Of a DNA stretch of 64,000 nt, positions 1-9,445 are shown one piece after another. A program made the translations under genes and the position numbers. The stretch comes from Bacillota bacterium. GTDB lineage: Bacteria > Bacillota > Clostridia > Acetivibrionales > DTU013. The notes below the pieces were generated by a model. That model was given only the letters and a program-made list of their open reading frames with translations, was not told the DNA's origin and made no database searches. The stretch is from assembly GCA_023418915.1 (NCBI GenBank), contig JAEZYU010000067.1:62001-126000 (forward strand), written 5' to 3'. Every line of letters starts with the position of its first letter. Within the stretch, counting starts at the first letter, position 1.

Positions 1-1215
1 CTTGAATTCATCCTCAAGTCCGCGGCAGAGCTTTGCTACCAATTCATCCTCCATATAGCTGTGCTTGTTTTCATTTTTGACCCTTGCATTTTTCAATACC
101 TGGGGCAGTACCTGCATAATGCCGGCCAGTTCGGACAACTTGCTGCCGGTCGCCTTTAGCACACTGAGCAGCTGCAGTGCTGTCAGCAGGCCGTCTCCTG
201 TGGTGTTGTGCTTCAGGAAGATAACGTGTCCCGACTGTTCACCGCCAAGTATATAGCCTTTGTCCAGCATCTCCTCCAGTACATATCTGTCGCCGACTTT
301 TGTCTTTGCCAACTTCAGGCCGTTTTTCTGCGCCATTATGTCAAAGCCGAGATTGCTCATGACTGTGACGACAACTGTATCATTATCGAGACGTCCTGAT
401 TTTTTTAGTTCAAGACCGATGACTGCCATGATCTGGTCTCCGTCAACAAGCTGACCGTTTTCATCGACAGCCAGCATTCTGTCGGCATCGCCGTCAAATG
501 CAAATCCAATGTCGGCTCCGCATTCTGTGACAAATCTCTTAAGATGCGACATATGTGTGGAGCCGCAGTCAGAATTTATGTTCAGACCATCCGGAGTATT
601 GCTGATCGTAAACACCTCCGCTCCCAACTCCTTAAACAGCATTGGAGCTGCCTGGAATGAGGCACCGTTGGCGCAGTCTATCGCAATTCTTATACCCTTC
701 AGATCACAGTCGATGGTACTTTTAAGAAAATCTACATAGTCCCTCAAAGCGTTTTCTGCTGTGCCTTTCATGCCCACGTCAGCTCCGGTTGGAAGCGTAA
801 TACTTTCAAATCCGCTCCTTATGAGCTCTTCTATTTTATCCTCGGTTGCGTCAGGCAGCTTATATCCTCTGGAATCAAAAAACTTGATGCCGTTGAATTC
901 GAATGGATTGTGTGATGCCGATATGACTACGCCGGCATCCGCATTGTAATGCCTTGTAAGATAAGCCACCGCAGGCGTTGGTATCACGCCAAGCAGCACC
1001 GCTTCAGCCCCTACAGAGCAAATCCCGGCCACCAGAGCCGCCTCCAGCATGTGGCCAGATATCCTTGTATCCATGCCGACCAATATCTTTGGCGCATGCT
1101 TGTCTTCGGACGTGAGTACATACGCTCCAGCCTGACCCAGCTTGTATGCAAGCTCAGCCGTTAGTTCAGTATTTGCAACGCCTCTTACACCATCAGTTCC
1201 AAAAAGTCTTGCCAT
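1..1215 (-). CDS. glmM: Phosphoglucosamine mutase GlmM (3' end cut by window edge)
   Basis: Converts glucosamine-6-phosphate to glucosamine-1-phosphate for UDP-GlcNAc and peptidoglycan synthesis in the cytoplasm. The protein begins MARLFGTDGVRG, the classic GlmM start, behind a GGGGG ribosome site. The active-site serine loop (ISASHNP, about residue 100) and the metal-binding loop DGDADR (about residue 242) are both present. 405 codons are visible of roughly 450, so the C-terminal phosphate-binding domain is only partly inside. It is the last visible gene of the cdaA-cdaR-FAD protein-glmM series. In Firmicutes CdaA, CdaR and GlmM form a complex in which GlmM inhibits the cyclase, so c-di-AMP synthesis is tied to wall precursor supply. 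Confidence 0.96.
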   Translation of the reverse strand, partial: MARLFGTDGVRGVANTELTAELAYKLGQAGAYVLTSEDKHAPKILVGMDTRISGHMLEAALVAGICSVGAEAVLLGVIPTPAVAYLTRHYNADAGVVISASHNPFEFNGIKFFDSRGYKLPDATEDKIEELIRSGFESITLPTGADVGMKGTAENALRDYVDFLKSTIDCDLKGIRIAIDCANGASFQAAPMLFKELGAEVFTISNTPDGLNINSDCGSTHMSHLKRFVTECGADIGFAFDGDADRMLAVDENGQLVDGDQIMAVIGLELKKSGRLDNDTVVVTVMSNLGFDIMAQKNGLKLAKTKVGDRYVLEEMLDKGYILGGEQSGHVIFLKHNTTGDGLLTALQLLSVLKATGSKLSELAGIMQVLPQVLKNARVKNENKHSYMEDELVAKLCRGLEDEFK

Positions 1216-1428
1216 ATATGTATCCCCCTGGTCAAAAGAATAATAGCTTGAAAGGTAATAATCCATACACAGCGCCGGTATTGAAGCAAAACCCCGTACC
1301 GTGCTGTTCAAGCCAGTTATAACGCATCGTTATAGTATTGTATCAGGCTGAATAAAATGCCGCCTTAATAATTATAACTATAAGTTTTTTACATAACAAG
1401 TATTTTATTGAACTTTTCTCTTTTTATT

Positions 1429-3018
1429 TCAGCTGGGAAGAGAATACGTCAATATTATCCGTTCAGCTACACGCATTCCGTCGACTGCGGCGCTGATGAT
1501 GCCTCCCGCATAGCCTGCGCCTTCTCCGCACGGATACAATCCGCTTATGCCTTCGGCCTCAAGGGTGTCCCCCCTTGTCATTCTGACCGGAGAAGATGTC
1601 CTTGTTTCTATGCCGGTCAGCAGCGCATCATCCATCGCAAAGCCTTTCAGCTTGCGGTCGAAATAGGCGGCAGACTCCTTCATTACTGCTGTTACGAAAT
1701 CCGGGAGACAGCTGTTGATATCGGCAAAGTCAACCTTCCCCGTGTAGCTGGGCTTGACAGCCCCGAACCGCTTCGACACACGCCCTTTAATAAAGTCTCC
1801 AAGCAGCTGCACCGGTGCGGCTCCGCTTCGGCCTGCTGCCTTGAATGCTTCACTCTCCCATTTCCGCTGAAACGCAATCCCTGCAAGGGGATCGCTGCTG
1901 CCGAAATCCCCTTGCTCCACATTTACCACAAAAGCACTGTTGGAATTCTCCCTGTCCCGGGTAAAATAGCTCATGCCGTTGGTCACTATGGTATCCTGTT
2001 CTGATGCCGCCGCTACTACGATACCACCGGGACACATACAGAATGAATATGCCGTTCTTTCGCCTGTCCTGCAGTGCAGTTGATAATCCGCAGGGCCGAT
2101 TATCCCGCTTATATGAGCTGATCCATACTGAGCGATGTTTATCATTTCTTGAGGATGCTCGATACGCACTCCGATGGAAAAAGGCTTTTGTACCATACGG
2201 ACACCACTTCTTAGAAGCTCCTCAAAAGTATCTCTGGCGCTGTGTCCGGGTGCGAGTACAACTACTCCTGCCTTTATTTCCTCACTGCCATTGACTCTCA
2301 CAGCTGCTGCACGTCGGCCTATGATGCTGACAGAGGTGACTTTTGCGCCAAATCTGATCTCGCCCCCTAGCTCAACCAGCCTTTTACGCATATTCGAAAC
2401 GACGGTCATCAGTACGTCGGAGCCTATATGCGGTTTTGATCTGTAAAGGATCTCCTCGTGTGCGCCTGCCTTGTAATACTGCTGCAGAACTTTTTCGCAC
2501 CGTCTGTCATTGATGCGTGTGGTAAGCTTGCCATCTGAAAATGTACCTGCTCCGCCTTCTCCAAACTGTACATTGCTTTCAGGATCGAGCACACCTGTCT
2601 TCCAGTATTTTTCGACAGTCTCAGCTCTCTTCTCCACACTTTCTCCCCGCTCCAGCACCAGAGGCCTGTACCCCGCCTCAGCGAGCGTCAGTGCCGCAAA
2701 TATGCCTGCCGGTCCGCTGCCGACAACGACCGGCCTACCGTCCATCCTTGCTGTCCCGGGGACAACAGGCGTTTCAGGCTCTTCAGCCGCCTCTCTGACC
2801 CCGCTTCCTTTTCTGTAGGAATGATTGTCGGGTATCTCCGCCAAAACAGAATAAACCCGGCTCACGTCGGGTTTTCTTCTGGCATCTATGGCCTCTTTTA
2901 CTATTTTGAATCGTATAAGTTCGGACGGGCTTATTCCAAGCTTTCCTGCCGCCATCCTTTTAAGTTCTCTGCGGCTGCCGTCGAGAGGCAGCCTGAGTTC
3001 GTTTATGATAAGCTTCAT
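1429..3018 (-). CDS. FAD-dependent dehydrogenase of the COG2509 type
   Basis: A 529-residue predicted flavoprotein. A short N-terminal domain (about 1-80) is followed by a Rossmann FAD-binding site (VVVGSGPAGIFAALTL, about residue 96), the FGEGGAGTFSDGKL segment typical of this family, and a C-terminal nucleotide-binding return (YPCGEGAGYAGGI). Substrate and reaction are not known for the family. It sits between cdaR and glmM, an arrangement common in Clostridia, which suggests a link to envelope or c-di-AMP physiology without proving it. The ATG at 3018 has an AAAGGTG site 7 bases upstream. The 134-base gap to cdaR holds only a small hairpin. Confidence 0.88.
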   Translation of the reverse strand: MKLIINELRLPLDGSRRELKRMAAGKLGISPSELIRFKIVKEAIDARRKPDVSRVYSVLAEIPDNHSYRKGSGVREAAEEPETPVVPGTARMDGRPVVVGSGPAGIFAALTLAEAGYRPLVLERGESVEKRAETVEKYWKTGVLDPESNVQFGEGGAGTFSDGKLTTRINDRRCEKVLQQYYKAGAHEEILYRSKPHIGSDVLMTVVSNMRKRLVELGGEIRFGAKVTSVSIIGRRAAAVRVNGSEEIKAGVVVLAPGHSARDTFEELLRSGVRMVQKPFSIGVRIEHPQEMINIAQYGSAHISGIIGPADYQLHCRTGERTAYSFCMCPGGIVVAAASEQDTIVTNGMSYFTRDRENSNSAFVVNVEQGDFGSSDPLAGIAFQRKWESEAFKAAGRSGAAPVQLLGDFIKGRVSKRFGAVKPSYTGKVDFADINSCLPDFVTAVMKESAAYFDRKLKGFAMDDALLTGIETRTSSPVRMTRGDTLEAEGISGLYPCGEGAGYAGGIISAAVDGMRVAERIILTYSLPS

Positions 3019-3152
3019 CTGTTTTCACCTTTGTTTGATACGGGTCTCCATTGTTGTATATTAGCCGCCTGTGTGTTCGACCGGATTATTGCATATAATC
3101 GCCGTCTGGCGATCCGGCCTTGCCCGCAATTATGTTTTTCAGGGCGTATGCT

Positions 3153-4439
3153 TCACGTGTTTCCCGGATTTTCCGGAATTTCCGGAATTTCATCCTCCAG
3201 TGTATCATCGTCCGGCGGTGTCTCCGGTGTCTTCATTATTTTTACTTCAACATACACCCTCTGAACAAGGTTTCCCTTGTCAGGCATGTTAATATTCAGC
3301 AATAGCCTGTGTGTACCTTCACCCAGGCCTGATACATCCACTGCCGGTCTGAGAGCTGTCGCTGAGATGCTGTCTACGTCGGACTGCCGGCCTCTGAACT
3401 GTACGATCACCTTCTCTGTGCTAATATCATATACAAGTGTACCGTCATTTTGTGCATTCAGTATGGATATTTCATCCTTTGTAAACTCAAAGCCCCTTAT
3501 GACGAGTTTTTCAATATCTATGAAAACATCTATCTCTTCGGGAGAGTTCACCAGCTTTACGCCTTCTGGGATCACCAGCTGTACAGTTCCGGTAAAATCT
3601 CCATCAATGCTCTCTATATCGACCTGCTCTGTCTTTATGTCAGTAAGCTTTTCAAGTATCTCAGGAGCGCCTGTCACCAGCACCTTGACAGGGTCTATCA
3701 GCCTCTGCGTCTCGATATAGCTGTTGGCAAGCCTTCCCCTGGTAACAAGCGATACAGGCACTTCCTTGGCCGTCTCTACCATCACGTTTACTCTCAGATC
3801 CTTGCTGAGGCTGGCGATCTCCTTGCCTGACTTATTGAATACCTTGCATTGGACCTGCTTGGTTACATCCCTGTCGAGATCCGTCAGCTCCAGATAAGCC
3901 TTTATGGAGCCTATGCTGTCAATGATAGCCTCTTCTGTGAATAACGGTATCCTGTCCGGCGCTACAGCAGTGTTGAGCAATACATATCCCGGCTTCATCG
4001 TTATACTGGAAACCAGCTCAACCTCAAACGCTCCGGTCTTGTTTCTTGCAAGCTGTATATCTATCTCCGGCGGGTTGTAGGATTCTATCGTAACGTTCTT
4101 CTGAAGGCATACAGGCTCAGAAAGCTTCAGCTTCTTGTCATTTACCGATGTTATCTGAGACAGATCCAGCGTGGTCTCAAAATCTGTCGACCTGATCTTG
4201 CTCACTACATCCTGACGACCCCTGATCGTGACATCGATGTAGGTTCTTAGAGTATTTTTCAGAGTATAGTTGTTTTGCTCAAGAAAATCCTGATTAATAA
4301 CGGACACAGGCACGTTGTATATGACTACTGATGTGAACGGATTGGTCGCATTTGTAACATATATCCAGAAAAGCAATGCCAGCAGCACTGATAATATTTT
4401 TATTTTAAGGTCTTTTTTGAACCAATTACCAATCCTCAC
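3153..4439 (-). CDS. cdaR: CdaR, YbbR-domain regulator of the diadenylate cyclase
   Basis: Membrane-anchored extracytoplasmic regulator that contacts CdaA. One N-terminal transmembrane helix (about residues 15-32, LSVLLALLFWIYV) is followed by four YbbR-type beta repeats and a Pro/Glu-rich acidic tail (EIPEIPENPGNT). I place the start at a GTG at 4439. That GTG overlaps the cdaA stop as GTGA and has GGAGGGG 8 bases upstream. An ATG six codons earlier lies inside that ribosome site and is less likely. Translation is therefore coupled to cdaA. Confidence 0.92.
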   Translation of the reverse strand: MRIGNWFKKDLKIKILSVLLALLFWIYVTNATNPFTSVVIYNVPVSVINQDFLEQNNYTLKNTLRTYIDVTIRGRQDVVSKIRSTDFETTLDLSQITSVNDKKLKLSEPVCLQKNVTIESYNPPEIDIQLARNKTGAFEVELVSSITMKPGYVLLNTAVAPDRIPLFTEEAIIDSIGSIKAYLELTDLDRDVTKQVQCKVFNKSGKEIASLSKDLRVNVMVETAKEVPVSLVTRGRLANSYIETQRLIDPVKVLVTGAPEILEKLTDIKTEQVDIESIDGDFTGTVQLVIPEGVKLVNSPEEIDVFIDIEKLVIRGFEFTKDEISILNAQNDGTLVYDISTEKVIVQFRGRQSDVDSISATALRPAVDVSGLGEGTHRLLLNINMPDKGNLVQRVYVEVKIMKTPETPPDDDTLEDEIPEIPENPGNT

Positions 4440-5314
4440 TTGGTTTTGCCCCTCCATAGTATAAGTTTTTTCGGACTAGCCTCGTGCTCGATGAGGTTTT
4501 TGTTCAGCGCCTTTCTCAGTGTATCTGATGTAAGGTTCCTGGTCAGGCCGCCGTTTAGGGCAAATGAAATCTTGCCCGATTCTTCGGATACGACTACTGC
4601 GATACTATCAGATACCTCTGTGATGCCAAGCGCCGACCGGTGCCTCATACCAAGCTCCTTGCTGAGATTCGGGTTGTCGGTCAATGGCAGCAGGCATGCG
4701 GCCGCTTTGATCTTGTTGTCACGGATGACCAATGCTCCGTCATGCAACGGTGTATCCGGTACAAAAAGGTTCATTATCAGTTCGCTTGAAACCTGTGAAT
4801 CAAGCTGTGTACCGGTATTTATGATCTCACCTATCTTAACGTCCCTCTCGATTACGATAAGGGCTCCAATATACTTGGATGAAAGCTCCATGCTAGCCTT
4901 GACGATCTCCTCTATGACAGCCGTGGTCTGGACCCTGAAGTTGGCAGCCTCGTCAAAGTTCAGTAAATCCTTGAATCTGCTTCTGCCTATTTTTTCGAGG
5001 GCCCTTCGGAGCTCCGGCTGGAATAGTACGATCGCACCTATTGCCAATACCGACAGCATCGACTGCAGCAGGTAGTTGATAGTCTTAAGACCTATAAATC
5101 CACTCATCTCGGTAGCCACAACAATAAGGAGGATACCCTTTATAAGCTGCCAGGCGCGGGTTTCCCTCACTAGAATAATGAGCTTGTATACAGCCCAGGT
5201 GACGATGCCGATGTCCAATAGTGCCCGAATCATGTATAAAGGATCGTTTAATCCCATATAACCGGCAAAATTATTATATAAATCGCGCAGATTTATGTTG
5301 TCAAACAGATCCAA
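4436..5314 (-). CDS. cdaA: Diadenylate cyclase CdaA
   Basis: Makes c-di-AMP from two ATP. Three N-terminal membrane helices (about residues 25-95) precede the DAC domain. The two signature motifs are visible: DGA (LHDGALVI, about residue 190) and RHR (MRHRSALGITE, about residue 224). The length of 292 is close to the family norm of about 270-285. The start is a TTG preceded by a GGATGTGAG site. It is the first gene of the operon and has a good upstream promoter. Confidence 0.95.
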   Translation of the reverse strand: MDLFDNINLRDLYNNFAGYMGLNDPLYMIRALLDIGIVTWAVYKLIILVRETRAWQLIKGILLIVVATEMSGFIGLKTINYLLQSMLSVLAIGAIVLFQPELRRALEKIGRSRFKDLLNFDEAANFRVQTTAVIEEIVKASMELSSKYIGALIVIERDVKIGEIINTGTQLDSQVSSELIMNLFVPDTPLHDGALVIRDNKIKAAACLLPLTDNPNLSKELGMRHRSALGITEVSDSIAVVVSEESGKISFALNGGLTRNLTSDTLRKALNKNLIEHEASPKKLILWRGKTK

Positions 5315-5362
5315 TAATACTCACATCCTTGTATGTATAAATCTGTGGTACCCTTCACTAGA

Positions 5363-5392
5363 ATTATACCTTTTTTCTTTGACATTTGTTAA
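5363..5392 (-). promoter_or_regulatory. Sigma-A type promoter of the cdaA operon
   Basis: Reading the minus strand, TTAACA (5392-5387) is followed after 18 bases by TATAAT (5368-5363), about 50 bases before the cdaA start. The -10 is consensus and the -35 differs from TTGACA at one base. Confidence 0.6.
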
Positions 5393-5458
5393 GCGGTTTT
5401 TTACAATTTAAAAAAATAATTACTGCATAAATTGTACATGGGGAAATATATCGCCTAG

Positions 5459-6388
5459 TTAAATATTTCCAAGATAAACATGCCTAAGGTATTCATGGGC
5501 GCTTTCCCTTGCTGATTCAAGCGTTTTTCGCGGAGTAGGTCCGATATCCCCCATATTGTAACTCGGGAAAAACCTCGTCAGGTGCAGTACCATGTCCCTG
5601 TCAATGGAGGCAAGCCACTTCGCAAGCTCCCCGATTTCCTCCGGCGAGTCGTTAAGGCCGGGTATCACCAGTGTCGTGATCTCAACATGGCAGCTTTGCG
5701 CAGCTCTTTCCACCGTCTGTCTGACATGGTCAAGGCCGCCCTTACAGTACCTTTTGTAGAAATCGTCACTAAACGCCTTTACGTCTATGTTCATTGCGTC
5801 AATGTACGGCAGCAGCTCCTCAAGAGGTTCCTTATTTATAAAGCCGTTCGTTACCAGTACATTTGCAAGGCCCTTCTCTTTTACAAGCCTTGCTGTGTCC
5901 AGCACGAATTCGTACCATATGGATGGCTCGTTATATGTATATGCTACGCCGATGCTGCCGCCGTTGGCGTATTCTTCCGCCAGGTCAGCCAGAGCCTCAG
6001 GTGTCATCTCCATTGTTCGGGCTCCCCCGAAAACCCGGATCTGGTCTTCGTCATGAACTATGGTCTGTCCGACCTTGCGGGCTGTGCCACGGTCATCGCC
6101 ATGAGCTATGGTCCAGTTCTGACACCAGCTGCACTTGAAGTTACAGCCGAGTGTACCTGCTGACAGTATGAGACTGCCGGGGTAAAAATGATATAAAGGC
6201 TTTTTCTCTACCGGATCGACGGCTATCGAAGCAACACATGCATAATTCATCGAATACAGCCTACCGCCGATATTGCTTCGAACCCGGCATACACCTGTAT
6301 CATCCTGCCGCAATGTGCATCTGTGCGGGCATAGCAGGCAGCGTACACTGCCGTTATCCAGTTTTTCATAATATGACGCTTCCTTCAT
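5459..6388 (-). CDS. amrS: AmmeMemoRadiSam system radical SAM enzyme
   Basis: Radical SAM protein of the widespread but functionally unresolved AmmeMemoRadiSam set. The iron-sulfur motif CNFKCSWC (CxxxCxxC) lies about 85 residues in. An N-terminal CLLCPHRC cysteine cluster, usual for the AmrS family, precedes it. I take the start at the ATG at 6388 (MKEASYYEKL), which has GAGGAAG 11 bases upstream. The reading frame is open for 31 more codons upstream, but that extension resembles nothing and lacks a good ribosome site. The gene follows the AmrB-AmrA fusion after about 130 bases, the partner expected for this system. Confidence 0.92.
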   Translation of the reverse strand: MKEASYYEKLDNGSVRCLLCPHRCTLRQDDTGVCRVRSNIGGRLYSMNYACVASIAVDPVEKKPLYHFYPGSLILSAGTLGCNFKCSWCQNWTIAHGDDRGTARKVGQTIVHDEDQIRVFGGARTMEMTPEALADLAEEYANGGSIGVAYTYNEPSIWYEFVLDTARLVKEKGLANVLVTNGFINKEPLEELLPYIDAMNIDVKAFSDDFYKRYCKGGLDHVRQTVERAAQSCHVEITTLVIPGLNDSPEEIGELAKWLASIDRDMVLHLTRFFPSYNMGDIGPTPRKTLESARESAHEYLRHVYLGNI

Positions 6389-6515
6389 ATCCCAGACGGC
6401 TTCCTCATATTTTATCGATGCTGATATTGCCGGATACCTTCCGCCTGCACTGTATCGCTGATCGCAAGTATGTTGTATCACTGTTGAGCAACTAAGTCAT
6501 ATCACCTATATCGTA

Positions 6516-7952
6516 TCATTTATGGCGTATTACTTCAAACCGCTCCATCGAGTATTTTTCTCCCTGTTTGATGCCCGCTTTCTGTAAAGCTATCGCAACC
6601 TGCTCCGACGGCGTATTCACACCCTCCAGATCAGGCAGCAGCAGACCTGAACGACGGCCTTCCCGTACTATTACACCATACCTTTTGACGTCAAGCTCGG
6701 CTAATGAGCTGACTGGTTCAGGGTCTCCAAGGACATCCACCGAGTACACCAGACTGTCCAGTTCGTCCTCCTCCACGGGATCGAACCTCGGATCACCGGT
6801 TCCGGCACTTATGGCATTATGTATTATCTCTGCCGCAATGTTCTCTCTTGCGGGTATTATGGTCCCAATACAGCCTCTCAGCCTTCCATTCTTCTTGATG
6901 GATACGAAAACGCCTGCCTTTCTGTTTGCCATCTCCTCCGGCAGTACATCCGGCACACTTATTACAGTTCCGCTTGATACATACATCTCCAGCGTCTTTC
7001 TCGCCAGAGCGGTATAGGGATCCTCCGTATTCCGTATTTCGCTGAGCTTCTCAATTTCGCTCCTGTCCAGTCTGTCAAGCAGGCTTTCACCCTCCAGCCT
7101 CGCTTCGGGCCTGAACTCCGCAACGGCATATCCCACACCAAAAGGTCCCTCGTATGAATATACCTCCGACTTTATTTCAAAACCGTCAAGCGCTCCAAAC
7201 ATCATCACAAATGAACGCAGCCCGCATTCAGCCGCCTCCTCCAGGAAGCCCTCGTCAAATCCAAGTAGCCCTTCGGGATCAGGAATTTTCAGATAATCCA
7301 CGAGCCTGCCGTCAAATTCAGGACCGCATTCATTGAACCCGTATGGGCCATCGGGAGCGAGCTTGTGTGAAAGATCACCGCTTGCAATAAAAACAACATT
7401 CTCGTTCGTTTGCTCCACCGCTTTCGCAATGCAGCCTCCGAACCTGTACAGCTCCTTCATGGGCAGTCCTGATACGGAAATATGAACTAGCCTGAAATCG
7501 TCATACACTTTGTTAATGAAATACAACGGAACCAGAGCTCCGTGATCGAGTTCTTCAGATATCCCGTACTTTGCGATTAGAGTGTTATCAAGTCCGCCGC
7601 ACGGTATTCCCTGGCTGTTGGCAAGTTTTGCGATCTCACCTGTCAGTCTCAGATTGTTTTCATAGCCAAGCTTCACGCCTGCAGCCCCGAACCTACTGAG
7701 ATCTCCCACAAGAGTCCGCTTCAGGTTGATATGAACAAAATCCTTGAACACAGGCCCATGAGGGGTGGTGACAATTATAGTCGAAGGCTTTAATCTGCCT
7801 ATCTCCTGTGCGGCTCTGCGAAATGATTCGACCGTTGCGCCGGCTTTTGCCTCTTCACCCTTTCCCACCTCATGCACCGCTATCGGAGGGTGCGGAGTGA
7901 TGAATGCTTTTTTTATCACGCCCATATGCCCACGACCTTTCTGCTGATTCAA
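6516..7952 (-). CDS. Fused AmmeMemoRadiSam proteins B and A (Memo-like plus AMMECR1)
   Basis: One polypeptide joins a Memo/LigB-like class III dioxygenase-fold domain (about residues 10-270, with ITPHPP and an ASGDLSHKL segment) to an AMMECR1 domain (about 300-478, with the signature RGCIGTI near 357). In many genomes these are separate genes; the fusion supports joint action with the neighbouring radical SAM enzyme. The actual reaction is unknown. A TTG at 7952 has an ideal GGAGG 8 bases upstream and is used here. The ATG at 7925 (MGVIKKAFITPHPP) matches the usual N terminus of the family but has a weaker site. Confidence 0.9.
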   Translation of the reverse strand: MNQQKGRGHMGVIKKAFITPHPPIAVHEVGKGEEAKAGATVESFRRAAQEIGRLKPSTIIVTTPHGPVFKDFVHINLKRTLVGDLSRFGAAGVKLGYENNLRLTGEIAKLANSQGIPCGGLDNTLIAKYGISEELDHGALVPLYFINKVYDDFRLVHISVSGLPMKELYRFGGCIAKAVEQTNENVVFIASGDLSHKLAPDGPYGFNECGPEFDGRLVDYLKIPDPEGLLGFDEGFLEEAAECGLRSFVMMFGALDGFEIKSEVYSYEGPFGVGYAVAEFRPEARLEGESLLDRLDRSEIEKLSEIRNTEDPYTALARKTLEMYVSSGTVISVPDVLPEEMANRKAGVFVSIKKNGRLRGCIGTIIPARENIAAEIIHNAISAGTGDPRFDPVEEDELDSLVYSVDVLGDPEPVSSLAELDVKRYGVIVREGRRSGLLLPDLEGVNTPSEQVAIALQKAGIKQGEKYSMERFEVIRHK

Positions 7953-7956
7953 ATCT

Positions 7957-8055
7957 TCAGCCTCCGAACAACAAATATCCGATATAGCTGAAGGACGTCA
8001 ATAAAAATACCAGTACAGTTATTATTGCTATCCATTTGACCATTTTTCTATCCAT
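7957..8055 (-). CDS. 32-residue single-helix membrane protein
   Basis: A short gene beginning MDRKMVKWIAIITVLVFLL and ending in Gly-Gly. It has a positively charged N terminus and one hydrophobic helix of about 20 residues. A GGAG site lies 5 bases before its ATG. Its stop is 4 bases before the TTG of the AmrB-AmrA fusion, and the GGAGG of that gene lies inside its last codons, so the two are translationally coupled. I do not recognise a family. It resembles other tiny Firmicute membrane proteins only in general build. Confidence 0.6.
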   Translation of the reverse strand: MDRKMVKWIAIITVLVFLLTSFSYIGYLLFGG

Positions 8056-8067
8056 AAAATCTCCGGT

Positions 8068-8114
8068 GCCTGGCACGACACTTAGACACTTATTTGTCTA
8101 ACTGTCTGCCAGGC
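8068..8114. repeat. Imperfect inverted repeat (GCCTGGCA arms)
   Basis: GCCTGGCA at 8068-8075 pairs with TGCCAGGC at 8107-8114, and inner segments (TTAGACA / TGTCTAA) also pair. No U-run follows on either strand, so it is probably an intergenic palindromic repeat rather than a terminator. Confidence 0.5.
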
Positions 8115-8164
8115 TGATTTGTAATATATAGAAGTTCAATAATAGACTTAGAATTTCCTGCAAA

Positions 8165-8995
8165 TCAAAATGAAATTTTTCCATTTTGTATCCAGCCGAT
8201 CACTTCAGAGACCGCATGACTGTTGTTGTCTGTGCAGCACAAATCAGCTGCAGCCTTCAGCTCGCTGTGTGCGTTGCCGACAGCAATGCCTGTAGCAGCC
8301 TCTTGTATCAATTCGATGTCATTGAGGTTATCTCCCATTGATACAACATGCGACCTGTCGATCCCGAGCAACCTGAGCAGCACCTTCAATGCACTGCCCT
8401 TAGTCGCAGCCGGGTTGAGCAGTTCAAGAAACTGCGGCTCTGAGTAGACCTGTCTGAAGGGCAGATCAAACCCGTTGAGGAACTGCTCGACATCCTTTAG
8501 CTTGGGAGGATCCCATGCAAGAATTATCTTGAACCAGGGCTGCGGCACTTCATCGAGGCATGTTCTGACAGGCTCGAATTTTTCTCTTATCCGATGCGCG
8601 TCGGAATGTCTGTTTTCACTGACAAAATAGGTATGCCCGCCATGGTAGACCTGTACGCTGATGCCGGTAAACCTTTCTAAGACCTCCCTGACAGGCCCTG
8701 CGACTGCCGGACTGAGATCGGCCTGCCAGAGCAGGCTGCCCTGCCTGAAATCATATATTCCTGCGCCGTTATATACTATTGCCGGCACATTAACAGGGAG
8801 AATGTCCAGATAACGATGTATCGACTTCTCCATCCTGCCTGTAGCTACAGTGAACAACCCGCCTCCCTCAACGAACCTGTCCAGCGCTTTCTTGTTTTCT
8901 ATACTCACCTTACTGCTGCTGTCCAGCAGTGTACCATCCATATCACAAACTAATAGTTTTCCTTTAAAAGGTGAACGTCTCAAACCAAAATACAC
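8165..8995 (-). CDS. Cof-type HAD superfamily phosphatase
   Basis: Predicted Mg-dependent sugar-phosphate or nucleotide phosphatase. HAD motif I is DMDGTLLDSS (residues 19-28), the C2-type cap occupies the middle, and motif IV is GDNLNDIEL (about residue 225). At 276 residues it is of normal length. The GTG at 8995 sits almost on top of its AAAGG site. The TTG four codons later, at 8983, has better spacing and may be the true start. The substrate cannot be read from the sequence. Confidence 0.88.
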   Translation of the reverse strand: MYFGLRRSPFKGKLLVCDMDGTLLDSSSKVSIENKKALDRFVEGGGLFTVATGRMEKSIHRYLDILPVNVPAIVYNGAGIYDFRQGSLLWQADLSPAVAGPVREVLERFTGISVQVYHGGHTYFVSENRHSDAHRIREKFEPVRTCLDEVPQPWFKIILAWDPPKLKDVEQFLNGFDLPFRQVYSEPQFLELLNPAATKGSALKVLLRLLGIDRSHVVSMGDNLNDIELIQEAATGIAVGNAHSELKAAADLCCTDNNSHAVSEVIGWIQNGKISF

Positions 8996-9027
8996 CCTTT
9001 CCCTAATACCCCGTCCATTAATGCCGC

Positions 9028-9066
9028 CTGTTTTCTGTCAACTGTTTTCTGTCAACTGTTTTCTTT
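9028..9066. repeat. 14-bp tandem repeat, nearly three copies
   Basis: The unit CTGTTTTCTGTCAA occurs at 9028-9041 and 9042-9055, with a partial third copy. It lies in the 450-base gene-free gap 8996-9445, which otherwise holds only the terminator at 9236-9259. Confidence 0.7.
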
Positions 9067-9235
9067 TGTAATCGTCCATTGTTATCCTGGATATGATTAT
9101 TATCTTGCATATCACTGTAACAGCTTAGTTCATCAGCTACTATGCAACAAATCATAGGATAACATAAGGCCAAACCAAAATCAAACACGCCAGAGCCGCT
9201 CACAACCAGCCGTCAGAGATTGATTCAGAGAATCA

Positions 9236-9259
9236 AAACGCCCGCTGTTTCCAGCGAGC
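9236..9259 (-). terminator. Rho-independent terminator of the M56/BlaI operon
   Basis: On the minus strand GCTCGCTG-GAAA-CAGCGGGC forms an 8-bp stem with a tetraloop followed by GTTTTGATT. It lies about 190 bases past the M56 peptidase stop. Confidence 0.5.
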
Positions 9260-9445
9260 ATTCTGCATTGCCTATCACAAATTATGTTATGTCTATTCTG
9301 CGGATTCAATCAATTCCGTGATCGACCCATTAACTATCTCTCCTAAAAAAATGCTTGCATCAATTATATCATACAAGCACTGATTTACTTTACTGCTGCA
9401 CTATGTTTTTACTTAATCAGTCCACCACATTGCAGCATATATGCT

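Noticed and set aside
1408..2004. 198-codon plus-strand frame opposite the FAD protein
   Set aside because: Antisense shadow of a well-supported gene; no ribosome site, no family resemblance.
8068..8114. Terminator after the Cof-type phosphatase
   Set aside because: Hairpin present but no U-run on either strand, so it was listed as a repeat.
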